Part shown: positions 1 to 10,850 of the stretch, in pieces
Position numbering within the stretch: the first letter of the stretch is position 1
Layout: every line of letters begins with the position of its first letter
Origin: Hypholoma sublateritium FD-334 SS-4
Lineage: Eukaryota; Basidiomycota; Agaricomycetes; Agaricales; Strophariaceae
Direction: 5' to 3'
Length of the DNA: 64,000 nucleotides
Assembly: GCA_000827495.1 (NCBI GenBank)
Contig: KN817582.1
Coordinates: forward strand, 169,189-233,188
Made by a program: the position numbers and the translations under genes
The notes under the pieces: model-generated
What the model was told of the DNA's origin: nothing
Seen by the model: the letters and a program-made list of their open reading frames with translations, nothing else
The model's database searches: none

Positions 1-1208
1 CCTGGGCCTGAGTCCTCAGCGCAGGGCCTCACGGGGAGCAGTGCTCTCGAGAAATGGTGGGATGTGAGATCACATGAGTATCCCGCCAGGCGCCTCCGAA
101 ATTCTGTGCGAGACGCGCGCGGCCGAGCGTGGGCGCCTCGGTGCGAAAGGCGCAGTGCGCTAGAGCACGGGCGGGAGGTGGAGGCGATCTACGAGATAGG
201 ATGTGTCTGGATGCGCAACCCAGCGTGAGTTCTGGCGTCGCACGCGACGGTGGCGTGGGGCGAGCGGCGGCTCAGCAGCGCAGACCACAGCGCGTCGCTG
301 ATATCAGCGAATTTTTGACCCGGGAGACGCTTGCTTATTAACGTACAAAGCTTGACATAGAATCCATACACCTTTAAATTCCCTCCAGCGTGTCTGGCCC
401 AGCTCGCACATGCATGCATGGTGCGGCGCATCTTCACCCACTCGCGCAGCGACCGAAGGTGCCTATACGACTCATTCCGTGCGTCCAACAGGAGAATTTT
501 GACATCCAAAGGCGACGCGCGCACCATAGAGCCTAGCGCAATGCGACATAGGACCCGAGGACGTGCTGCATTGCGAGCGCTCTCGGAACGCGCGCCTTAA
601 ATTCTGGGACTTAAGTACCTTAGCGCTAACAACGCAGCGCGAGGGCGGCCGGGGGAATTCCAGGAGCGTGCCGCCGTCGATATTCTGCGCGAGGTGCGAG
701 CGCTTCAACACCCGGATATCGCAGCGCAGTGCGCACGAGCGCCTGAAGTGGACACGTGTGGCGGGAACGTACACGCTTCTGCAGGGTGCATTCTACGCAG
801 CATAAATGTAAAAGATGCATCCTCGCGAAGCACATCGCCAGTGCACCGTACGTGTTTCTTGGACTGCGTCGTAGCTCGAAATCTGTTCTGCTTTCCATTA
901 GGGGGGGAGAGGAGTAGAATCGCATAGCGTACTTTCTTATATTCTGGCATTCAGCAGTGCGTAAAGACATGGCGCTCGGCGTTGGTCCACATATCTTGAA
1001 AGCGACTCCGTTGCATCGTCCGACCCGTCGCCCGCGACGCTAAGACGGCAGATACCCAATTTAATAAATGTCGGTTTACACGTGCTCTGCACGTCCCCCG
1101 GGCGAGCGCTGCACCTTCGCACATACCGACGCTCCAGTTCACGACATGAATTCTCGGTAACAATTGCTACTTAACAACTTGAAGTAATAAAATAGACTGA
1201 CAAGTGCG
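1..1208. repeat. GC-rich spacer block R1 with promoter-proximal block
   Basis: This is the left edge of the F-box array and no gene is supported. Bases about 400-520 closely match 6010-6140 (the shared stretch includes the words ATGCATGGYGCGGCGCATC and AATTTTGACATCCAAAGGCG), defining spacer block R1. Weaker matches lie near 14,360, 19,700 and 25,225. Bases about 895-985 resemble 3400-3485 (TTATATTCTRGCATTC). Bases about 1080-1160 match about 16,155-16,230 and 29,885-29,960, which lie immediately upstream of F-box genes 4 and 6, so this is the distal part of the shared 5' flank. Short open frames here are not conserved as proteins. Confidence 0.6.
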
Positions 1209-1216
1209 TATTTATA
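1209..1216 (+). promoter_or_regulatory. TATA-like box of F-box gene 1
   Basis: TATTTATA lies 142 bp before the ATG of F-box gene 1. It is followed by the conserved words GCGTGTGAGTTAGCTGGACA and AAAATAGTG, then CAACCATCGATCAG, all shared in the same order with the other array members. Confidence 0.5.
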
Positions 1217-1357
1217 AATGTTGCGTGTGAGTTAGCTGGACAAAAATAGTGGCAGAAATCAACACGTTGATTTATCATTTCAACCATCGATCAGCGCAAC
1301 CAGTTCTCAGCTTCCTCGATTTCTCCTCCGCAGAAACATTCGAACTTAGCATAAAGA

Positions 1358-3083
1358 ATGGGTCATGCCGAGTTATCCAGTGAGTGGCAAGGATATCTTA
1401 ACTCATAAATCTCGTTGACAATCTGTCCCAGGCAAATCTGTCCTAGAGGCGTTGCTCAAAACCAACCGACCACCTACCGACCAAGAAACGGCGATAATCC
1501 GAGAGTCCATGGCCCTCATCAATGCTAAATTGAAGGGCGTAGAAGCGCATATATCTGAAATGATAGCCCATATCCAGGAATTGAAGGCGCAGGTCGAACA
1601 GGCGGAGACCAAGCTGCGGTGCTTGCGCGAGGAGGAGGCGTCGATCTTGGAGACATTGGCAGACCATCGTCGGATTTTTTCTCCCTTTCGAAATCTTCCA
1701 GACGACGTGCTTCTCGATATATTCGCTGCATGTGTGGAAGGCGAAATACCGACCTTGTCTTTCCACGTCACTCCGTTGCCTTACACACTCGCTCAAATCT
1801 CCCGCGGAATTCGACGCATTGTGCTGGCAACCCCGTCCATCTGGGCGTCTATCAATATCCGTACCGATTTCAGCTCTATTGACGAAGTTTCAGCGGATAT
1901 AAAGCCTTATTCCATCCTTGCTGCTAAAGCAATTGAATGGCTCGAGCGGGCAGGTGGCATGTCTCTCACTGTATACATGCAGGACCCCAGCTTCCCATGC
2001 TTAAGCTTACTGGATCCTGAAAGGTCCGATCCATCGTGCATACTTTTCGACACCCTTCTTCTTTATTCAGCCCGCTGGAAACATATCCAGTTTGAATCGA
2101 CCTGCATAGTAAGAACGCTAAGCGCGCCACTCCTCCGCATTTCTGCTCTGATGGCCGCTGATGTTCCCCTACTCGAATCAATTTCCCTGCGTTTTCAATC
2201 CGGTGCATCCGCATTTCGCAACAGTCCGCTCCTCTTGATCCCGACGCTCAAACGCCTGGAGTTGAATACAAATTGGGCTGACGTTTCCAACCCGCACTGT
2301 GTTGTCGTCTCTGAGTTCACTGTCAGTTGGGCTATCCTTACTTCTATTACAATCCACGCAGACTCGTACTTTCATGTTAGCTCCGTCGGTGCGATAGCGA
2401 TGATACTCCGCCAAACCAAGTGTCTTGTGTTCTGCGATATTGCTGTTGGTCCGGGCCAAGGAGAATCACAGGGAGAAATTAGCCTCCCATGGTTGAAGGT
2501 ATTACGACTAGCTGAAGGAATGTTCGCTGTGACGCCATCTGGAGCTGCAAGCATACTCGATCTAATTAATGCACCCATTCTCGCGACACTTATACTCCCC
2601 GAACCATCCCTCAAGATTTCCGTGTCGAAATTTCTCAAGCGAACACCAAATGTCCAGGAGCTTTCCCTCTCCCACTTTCGCACCGAAGGGGCATTGACAG
2701 ACATATCGGAATTACTCCGCCATTGCCCTTCACTGTCTGTACTGTCTCTACGGGCTGCGCCTTGGCCCACAGCGGAATCATCTTTCGATGGAAATAGGTT
2801 CTTGCGTGCATTTGTTGATGACGACGGTGCCGGTGTTACCTGTCCGCACCTACAGTATTTTGAATGTGCGGGAAAGATCACTTTCACGCTCCAAACGTTG
2901 CGCCAGTTCCTCCAGGCGAAACATCGTGCTGGGATCCCTCCGCCGAATTGCCTTTCCCCTTGGAAACGTGTGGCTATCGATATGTCGGGGATATCTGAAC
3001 TGGAGACACATCAGCAGATGCTTGATCTCGTGTCTCAGGAGCAGGCGATGGGACTCGATATCTATGCACATGTGAAGGACTAG
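1358..3083 (+). CDS. F-box/LRR-like protein, array copy 1
   Basis: Probable substrate-recognition subunit of an SCF (Skp1-cullin-F-box) ubiquitin ligase; the role is inferred from the F-box, and the substrate is unknown. Exon 1 is 1358-1379 (ATG plus MGHAELS), the intron 1380-1431 (GTGAGT...CAG, 52 bp), exon 2 1432-3083; 557 residues. A heptad-rich coiled coil covers about residues 38-82. An F-box-like motif follows at about 91-145 (core SPFRNLPDDVLLDIF, closing with the conserved PSIWASI). The rest is a degenerate LRR-like region with recurring blocks such as TRW/ARWK, PLLESISL, IPTLKRLEL, TKCLVFCDIAV and HCPSLSVLSL. The large exon alone would start at TTG 1452; the spliced ATG adds 14 residues conserved in all copies. 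It resembles copy 10 more than its near neighbours (shared FRNSP and VVSEF blocks). Exon structure is certain enough; function is family-level. Confidence 0.85.
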
Positions 3084-6000
3084 GCTTGCCTCAACAACAG
3101 TCGTTCTTCTTGTTGCAGTTCCGATTATAACGCATTGACATACCGCTTTAGGCATTCATTGAGGTAGAGTGAAAAATATGCATCACGCACGACTACTAGT
3201 GCCGCGCCCTAGACGCCTGTGCTTATTGTGGTGTTATTTTTGCCATTTTGAAGGCTAGGATTAGCGCGTGCGCACGAGCGACAGATGTGAGATTACGAGT
3301 TATCGGCATACGGTATCACTGCTAAATAAAACACGCACGATGCACTTACACAACAGGGAATCGTCGGATTCTCCGAACACATCGGCTATTTTCACGAATG
3401 AGGAGAGGGGGCGAATCGCGCAGGCTTACTTATAATTACTTATATTCTAGCATTCGGCGGCGCGTGAAGACACAGCGCTCACCGCTGTTACACGACTATA
3501 AAACGTCTATTCGCCTGCCGATCACCTTTCTATCACCGAAATTTTGGGGCGGGTCGGAGATTCCACTCGCTCTGGACTACATGCTCGGTGGGCAATGTCT
3601 GGCATAGGGTGCAGCCGAAATGCAGCATACAGCAGAGGCAGGCTAGCCCAGGCACAGTGCGTGCTGGGTGAATCGTCCGACCAGCCATCTGTACGGCAGA
3701 CACCCCATTGAATAAAATGTGGTCCAGCCGGATGCGTCTGCATAAACACGTTCCCCCCATCGAGCCCCTTGTGCGCCCCGCGGGGTGCGCCTTTAATTGA
3801 AGGTACACGGCGTGGTGGGGTGGTACGTTGCGTGCGTTCCGGATCCGGTGTTGGGCGTCGACAGACAAGTGGAAGTGGATTACTCGGAGGAGAGTTGCAG
3901 TGACGATGCGCGCGAGAGCGCGAGCACCAACACGGGAATGGTTGTGCAGCCGTGCGACGGCGCCGCGGGCGGGGGCGTGGCGTGTCGGCGATGAGCGCTT
4001 GTTGCGGGCGTCGTTGTGGGGATGCAGACATTCTGCAGACGCAAAACGCGAGCTAGAATGGGCAAAGATTCAGGGTGGGATTCGTGAGCGGCAGATAAGA
4101 GTCCACTGTAAGGATGGTGGTTCGGCATACGCCGAATCGAGAGCCTCATAAGGCACAGGTCCGGACTTCGGCTCTCTCTCTCCCCCACATCCTTCCTCTC
4201 TTGTCGTCTGCTCCCTTTGTCGTAGTCTTTCCCCTCACGAATCCACGCGCCGTTCCTGCTCTTTGGGTTCTCTGTGAGTTCTCTCCCTTCTCTCTCTGAG
4301 AGTCCCCAAAGCACGTAGTGTTGTCCGCGCTCCTCCACGCGCGGTCTTCCATCCACGAGACTGCACGGGGAAGAGTGAATGTCTGCGCGCTTGTGCGCGC
4401 TATAGGTGGACGGGCGTGCGGAGTGCAGATGCGGCGGGAGGCGGGGAAGGTAATACAGACGCCGCGGGACATCATGCCTCTGTGTTTCGGAAGGCACAGG
4501 TTAGCGTCTGGACAGAGCTAGAGCGGAAACTACTTACCGGCGCATATATAGCCTGCACGAACGTTGGGAATTGACGCGGTTTGAGATGGCGACGCAGCGG
4601 GGTGGCGAGAGGCGAGGGAGCAAGAAGGTGATGGACGGGGAGTGCATGGGGAGCGGAGGGGCAGACCGCGAGTGGGCAGTGCGCAGACGAGCGGAAGGAC
4701 TGTGCTGGTGATGGCGGTGTTCCTGGGTGAGCTGGGAGAGGACGGGTGTAGGCGCGGCGGGGAACAAGCACGGCGGGAGGAGAGCAGACGGGCGGGGGAC
4801 CGCGCGACGGGGCGGGGACCGCGGCAAAGGCAAAGGCGGCACGACGGCGGCTCCGAGATGTGGCTCGGCGTCGGGCTGAGGGGCTGCTGCAAGAAAATCG
4901 GGCCGGCTGCATAGCCGCCGGGATCGGCCGAGCCGTATGCGCACGTTCCGCGAGTCTTGTCAATTTGTTGAAATTATAATTCAATTACTCTACGCCGATT
5001 CATACTACTACATGTGCTGCCTGGCTCAAATCACAGTACTGGGAATCAAACACACTGTGACACTGCATGAAACAACAAAATACGCAGTTATAAAGGAATA
5101 AATGCCCCCACTTGGCCCCAACGTACGCAGCGTTTTAAAGTTCTATACACTGTCCTGTTCACTCCAGCGCATTTCGCCCAGATCGCCCATATAAGCGTGT
5201 CCTGGCTCATTTACATCCAGTCCCTCATCCAAGGGACCTTCACACGCCTTTCCGTGTGCCGTGCGCACCGATTTAAGCCAGCACAATATCAGATAACCCA
5301 TGCCATAAATCCTGAGGCGGGAGCCGGCTTAGTAAGAGTACTTCGGCACCAGGAAGATGCAGAACAGTGCGCTCGAGCACGATCAGGGAGATTTAAGCTG
5401 CCAGAGCAGCCGAAATTCTGCGCAAGGCGCGGACGGGCGGAGGGATGAAGTTATAGCGCGAGAACAACTAAGTAAGCACAGTGGGCTTGCGCATGGGCAG
5501 GAAGTGGACACTAACTGCAGGATAAAATACTCGCTGTCTTGTACGCCGCACGCGGCGGTGGTACTGTCAATGCGCACCCTGAATCTGGAAGCAAAAGCGC
5601 TTCAGCGGGAGGACAACGAAGCGCAGTTCCACGCGGTGCAGTGCGCTCTACCTTGGGTGGGCTGCGGAGTTGCCATAGCCGCCGACACACATTCTTCTCG
5701 AGGCTCAAGCACTGCAAGCACGCACTTCAAGCACGAGGCCAGGGAAGTGCCGCACGGCGCGCAGTACCTTAGTCCATCGGTCGGAAGTGGACGCGCGCGG
5801 CGGGATGGGATTCGCGCTGGATACGCGCTGAATATGCCGCACAGCGGAATTTCTGGCGTCGTACGCAGCGGTAGCGTGGGGCGAGCGGCGGTTCATCAGC
5901 GCGAATCGCCGCGCGTCGCTGTTATCAGCGAATCTTTGGCGCTGGAGACCCTTGAAGCTTGATTACTCACGTACGCGTAATACATGCGCATTCCACTGGC

Positions 6001-6431
6001 TCCATACAGCGCGTCCGGTCCAGCTCGCGCATACATGCATGGCGCGGCGCATCTGCACCCACCCGCGCAGCGGCCGAAGGTGCCTACACGACTGATTCCG
6101 TGCATCCCCCAGCAGAATTTTGACATCCAAAGGCGCGCACGCACCGATATAACCTAGCGGCACGTCTTGAATTGTAGAACTTGAGTGCCTTAGCGCTAGA
6201 GCAACGTAGCGCAGTGAGATAGAGCATGGGCGGCTGGTGGAACTCGAGGAGCGTGCCGCTGCCGCCGCCGATATTCTGCTCGAGGCGCCAGCGCTTCAGC
6301 GCACGGACAGCGCTAGCGCACGAGCCGGAAGTGGGCACGCGCGGCGGGATGGGATACATGCTGGACTGGCGCGGCGGCTCCTCGCAATGGCGTTGCGGCG
6401 AGCGGCGGCTCAGATGCACTGACCGAGACCT
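3084..6431. repeat. Spacer between F-box genes 1 and 2
   Basis: No gene is supported. Bases 3400-3485 repeat the motif at 895-985. Bases 4150-4300 are polypyrimidine-rich (TCTCTCTCTCCC) and 4580-4890 strongly purine/G-rich on the plus strand. Bases about 4885-4985 are a copy of block R6 (also about 14,080-14,185, 19,480-19,625 and 24,930-25,060), recognised by GGCCGG, then CATCGGCC or GATCGGCC, then a GTCTTTTCAA-like end. Bases about 5030-6430 are R1 (CAGTACTGGGAA near 5034; core 6010-6140 matching 400-520). The long proline/arginine-rich frames here follow base composition and are not conserved among spacer copies. Confidence 0.55.
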
Positions 6432-6439
6432 TATTTATA
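6432..6439 (+). promoter_or_regulatory. TATA-like box of F-box gene 2
   Basis: TATTTATA lies 149 bp before the ATG at 6588. The downstream block (AAATAGTGAC, then TTGATTTCAACCATCGATCA) is conserved with the other copies, although the GAGTTAGCTGGAC element is altered here to GGAATTACATAGATGAAC. Confidence 0.45.
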
Positions 6440-6587
6440 TTTGTCGCGTGGGAATTACATAGATGAACACAAATAGTGACTGTATAATCCACCGTGACAC
6501 GTTGATTTCAACCATCGATCAACGCAATCATTTCTCAGCTCCCTCGATTTTTCCTCTGCAAAAAAATATCCCGACTAAGCATAAAGA

Positions 6588-8265
6588 ATGGATCAGGCCG
6601 CGTTATCCAGTGAGTCACAGGGATATCTTAACTCATAAACTTTGTTGATGATCTGTCACATGCGATTCAGTTCTACAGACGTTGCTCAAAACCAACCGAC
6701 CACCTACGGACCAAGAAACGGCGATAATCCGAGAGTCCATGGCCCCCACCAACGCGGAATTGAAGAGCTTAGAAGCGCATATATCCGAAACAATGGCCCG
6801 TATCGAGGAATTGGAGTCACAGGTTGAACAGGCGGAATCCAAGCTACAGCGCTTGCGCGAGGAAGAGGCTGCGATCTTAGAGACATTTGACAACCACCGT
6901 CGAGTCTTCTCTCCCTTTCGAAATATCCCGGAGGACATACTTCGCGAGATATGCATCGCAGTTGTGGCAGACAGCGTGCCTGCACTGTCTAGCCGTCACC
7001 AAACGATTCCACTGCCTTATGTTCTCTCACAAATTTGCAGTGGAATGCGACACATCGCGCTGACAACTCCGATCATCTGGGCGTCTATGCATGTTAAGAT
7101 CTATCCAATCTCCTTTAATAGTCTCGCAGGGTACGAGCGAGCTTATTCAGCTCTTGTCCTGAAGGCTAACACATGGTTCGAGCGAGCGGGTGGACTGGGT
7201 CTCACTGTATCCATTGAGGACCACAGCGACCCATACGAAATGTCCGCACACTCTCAATCTGCTCTGTGGGAAAGCCTTTTCGACACCCTTCTTAGCTATT
7301 CAACGCGCTGGAAAGTACTTCAAATTGATACTGGTAACATACTATCGGCACCCATGGTTCGCATTGCTGCATTGACGGCCGTCGAAGTCCCTCTGCTCCA
7401 ATCAGTTTCATTTAGCCTTGATTATGTACTTTCGGATCCACTGCTTCGTCACAGCGTGTTACTGCAAATACCGACACTCAGATGCGTAAAATTGGAAATA
7501 TGCAATATGGAGATGTTCACCGTCGATTGGGCCAACCTTACTTCCGTTACACTCCACCCATCACCACATTCGCGTAATTGGATTCCCAAAAGTGACGTAA
7601 AGATAATTCTTCAACAAACCAAGTGCCTAATATTCTGCGATATTACTGTGGGTCTGGGTGGCTTAGAAGAACATTACACCGACAACATCAGCCTTCCCTT
7701 TCTGAAGACTTTGATTGTCGACGAAAGAACTTTCATTCCGGCCAAACCTGGAGCTCCAAGTATACTCGACCTAATTACTGCACCAATTTTGGAGATATTT
7801 GACATGCGCCGTCAGGAATTCTTCGATTTTGCAGATTTCTTCAAACGGTCGACCCGTATCTCGAAACTTTCCCTCCCGTACTTCGACGAAGATCAATCAT
7901 TTACAGACACGATGAGATTTCTCAGTCACTGTCCTTCACTCACCGAGCTCTCCCTTTGGCCTTGCAAGTGGTCCATGGATACTAGTGATGCCGATAAGTT
8001 CCTACGAGCATTTGTCGAAAGCGATGCCGGTGTTATGTGCCCGTGCTTGCAGGATTTTTCTATCGCGGGGAAGATTGATTTCTCCTTCCAAACACTGCGC
8101 TTGTTTCTCGAGGGTAGACAAGGAGATATAGCTGCGCAGAATGTTATGCCATGGAAAAAGCTGGTCATTGATATCAGGGGTATCAGAGACACAGAGAAAC
8201 GCCGGCAGGTGTCGAACCTCGTTTCACAGAAGAAGGCGGCGGGATTGAATATTCGAGAAAAATAG
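6588..8265 (+). CDS. F-box/LRR-like protein, array copy 2
   Basis: Exon 1 is 6588-6609 (MDQAALS), the intron 6610-6670 (61 bp), exon 2 6671-8265; 538 residues. The usual acceptor is damaged (CACAT where siblings have C-AG followed by GC). The next in-frame acceptor, ATTCAG ending at 6670, lies 9 bp further on and keeps the frame, so the protein reads MDQAALSILQT before the common LLKTNRPPTDQE block and is three residues shorter there. Coiled coil about residues 35-79, F-box about 88-142 (SPFRNIPEDILREI ... PIIWASM), then the LRR-like tail ending LNIREK. Closest in pattern to copies 6, 7 and 9 (TAVEVPLLQSVSF, SLPFLKTLIV, RMCRR-type blocks). Likely an SCF substrate receptor; no lesion seen in the long exon. 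Confidence 0.82.
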
Positions 8266-8450
8266 TAACTGTACGATCATATTGGATAACCAATACATCC
8301 GGTATTTGTCCTGTATCGAAAAAATTACTTCCAGTTCGGTTACGAGAGACTACTGCGCAAGATCGCTGGTCTCTGGATTGCTACGCTGACCTTTTCAAGC
8401 ATAGTATGGTGACAGTGGGCGCGAGGACGCGCCAGTGTAGCACGGTGCGC
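8266..8450 (+). repeat. Conserved 3' flank of F-box genes (copy after gene 2)
   Basis: The segment holding TCCAGTTCGGTTACGAGAG, GCTGGTCTCTGGATTG and CAAGCATAGTATGGTGACAG recurs after genes 4 (about 18,125-18,225), 5 (23,385-23,490), 6 (31,925-32,010) and 7 (34,720-34,810). It includes the likely transcript end, so the duplicated unit runs past the coding sequence. Confidence 0.65.
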
Positions 8451-9469
8451 AGTGCGCTAGACGCGGTCAATGAAGAGCCGCCTCCGGAAAGTGCATGCGC
8501 ACTTTGGGATAGGATACGACGCGGCGCGGCTCGGCGGAGAAGGCGCCAGCATGGCGACGGTTTCGTGAATACAGGGTCCGGAGATATGATAGTCAGAGTG
8601 CGGTGTTAGGTACACTCGTGTCGGTGGTGCGCGAGCTCTGTACATGTCGGTGTCAAAGGGGTGGAAGGCGCTGTGCATATGTAGGGCTTGCGTGGACATG
8701 GAGCGATGCGGCGAGGGGGGCAGGCGCGCCCGCGAGGCTGGGATCGGGTGGCATATTTTCTGCATAGCTGTCAGCAGTTGGAAGATATGGGTTTGCGTAC
8801 GTGCCTCTCACAAGTCATGTCCAGGAGGAGCATGCTTGTCTACCTCGAGTAGAGAAAATCGGATGGCCTCATCGCATCCACGTCAAGTTGTGGGCTCTCC
8901 ATGTCGTCCTGTCTATCGGCGGTCGTCGTGGAGAGGGCATATCTGCAAGTCGGAGTGGTTGCTTCCTGGAACACGGGTTTGAATATAGCAAGCGAGCGAG
9001 TAGGCGGGGACAGATCAGGCTGATGTAGACCAGAAAAGTCGGACGGTCTTTCGCAGGTGCTCAAAGGGAAGAAACAACTTTGACTCGGTGAGCAACATGC
9101 GGGAGTACCTGAAAATCAGGGCTCTATACACAATGAAGCGGGACGCGGCCGCGCGCAGCGTTGATATCGGTAGAATTGGTAACCCGGAGTAGAAGAAATG
9201 GTCGAGAGCGTGCGTGAGTGAGGCGTGGGCGAGTACTAGAGGGAAGGTGCCCGGGATAAAAATGCGCGCACGCGCAGAGAGGGAGTCCCGGGTGCGGTGT
9301 TTCTGAGAAGTCGGGCGCAGGACGTAAAGCTTAAAGCACAAAGTATAGCAGTCTCAGAGAAACCGAGAATAGCAGGGAAGTGGGAAAAGAGATGCAGTTG
9401 AAGGCGGCGGAGGGCATGCGCCACCCCCAAGTCGTCGTAGCACCCGTTCAAGGTGTCCGTTGGCGGTGT
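8451..9469. repeat. Spacer blocks R7-like and R4 after gene 2
   Basis: Bases about 8420-8520 are a short form of block R7 (CGCAGTGCGCTAGA, GAGCCGCCTCC). Bases about 9110-9440 are block R4, recognised by GTTGATATCGGTAGAATTGG, AAGTCGGGCGCAGGACGTA and GGGAAGTGG. Other copies lie at about 18,840-19,080, 24,230-24,470, 35,380-35,590 and 47,610-47,890. On the minus strand R4 keeps a partly conserved reading (LYVLRPTS, RVRVFI, SRFPISS-like words), which hints at an old coding or exon origin, but stops and indels differ between copies. Confidence 0.5.
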
Positions 9470-10850
9470 TGGTGCGCCGGCCGTTGTTTGTTCGTATTAC
9501 CATCGGTGGCCCTCGCGTCATGTTCCTGAGTCGGCTTGCAGACAGACCTCTTGTTACAAACTCTGCTACAACTCTGTAACCTTCCACGCGGCCTTTGCAT
9601 TCGACTTTTTCAGTGCGAGATGCTCGCAGCATGTCTTCCCCATCCTGCTTGCACTACGACCTCGGGCTTCAGTCCTGATACTGCCACATCAATGCATCAT
9701 ACCCAAATCAAACCAACGACGACGCATCGACGCCCGAGCATGAGCAGGACACGATGCGCGAACTCAAGACGCTCTGCTCGCGTAATAGACAGTAGGTGCC
9801 CATTACGTGTTAAACGATACACACTCACCTTTCAATCCTCACTGAACTGGCAGGCCCCAAGCAACGGAATCCCAGCTGCCTCTTTACTATTTCTTGGAAG
9901 CGCACCTAAGCCAACACGCGTCCCTCGCTATGTTTGGGGCTTGTCGTGCCGCGCTACCCCAGCATGTCCTCCCAGCCAGGCCCCGCGCCATGTACATGCC
10001 ATGGACAGCGTCCCCCCCACTCGCGCCCGGCGTTCTACCGATGGCCGATCTTTCACAGTGGGCAAGCGCCGCAGGAAATGTTGACTGGTAGGGCAGCCTG
10101 GGATGCAGTGGGTACAGTGCGGCGCGAGTCGCGACCCAGATTTTGTGAAACCTCTGCGACGCCAGAAGACGACGCCATCACCCCCGTCCGAGCGACGAAT
10201 TTACGACACACGTATTTGGTCGAGCAAGACCTCCTCCTCGCGCTCTACATGCCACTCGAGTACTGCCCACTTTACGGCCATGTAGACACCGCGTACATTT
10301 CTCCCACTTCAGGTGCGCGCTCTCCCCCCAACCCTGCCAGTATAGCCATCGCCGACAACGCTGCGCAGGATAGCGTCACGAGGCTGGGGGACTCGCGAGC
10401 AGTGAAACGACGCCTCTGGCCAAGCAAGACTTCACCATTGCTCTACACCCTGCTCAAGCACTACACGCGATTCATCATTGACTTTGGAGAGTATACGTCT
10501 TCTGGTGCTGCTGCGGCGCGCGGCGCTTGACCTGCTGCCGATACCCAACAAAGGCAGTTCGCGGCGCACGAAACCTCGCGCGCGGCTGGCTGCGGTGAGC
10601 GTCTGTTATATTCTGCAACGTCTCCACGCGACTGACGGATGTCCAGCAGCGGAATCTTCAGCTACCTTCAAAAATCAATACCAGAACCAGTGCCCGCGCT
10701 GGCCAACCTCGACACGCTCTCCTACCTCCAAGTCTGCGCCATATATACAAGATAGGACAGCGTCATCCCTCCGTGCCCGGCGTCCTGTCGAACTACCGCG
10801 CAGTCAACAACGCGGAATACGCTCCGGCTACGATGCGATCTGATGACAGC
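9470..10850 (+). pseudogene. Decayed spliced gene family R2, module A1
   Basis: First module of the left-most of three tandem pairs. It shares with modules B1 (42,120-43,700) and C1 (48,115-49,750) the opening words TTTGTTCGTRTTACCATCGG, a later stretch coding LLRRAAL near 10,505-10,540, an intron-like segment at about 10,595-10,650 (GTGAGC...CCAG with a CTGAC branch site), and an exon of which one frame reads SYLQVCAIYTR then stop (near 10,720-10,765). An alternative spliced frame runs on through IYKIGQRHPSVPGVLSNY. The exon order cannot be fixed from one copy, and several frames are interrupted. No known domain is recognised. Confidence 0.4.

Noticed and set aside
1452..1454. TTG as the start codon of F-box gene 1 (and the equivalent TTG/GTG positions in the other copies)
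   Set aside because: A conserved ATG micro-exon with matching splice sites and phase lies just upstream in every copy.
2372..2887. Long minus-strand frame inside F-box gene 1
   Set aside because: Shadow of a real coding exon; no similar frame is kept with conserved sequence in the other copies.
4472..4984. Proline/serine-rich minus-strand frames of 120-170 codons
   Set aside because: Three overlapping frames over a purine-rich tract; consistent with base composition only.
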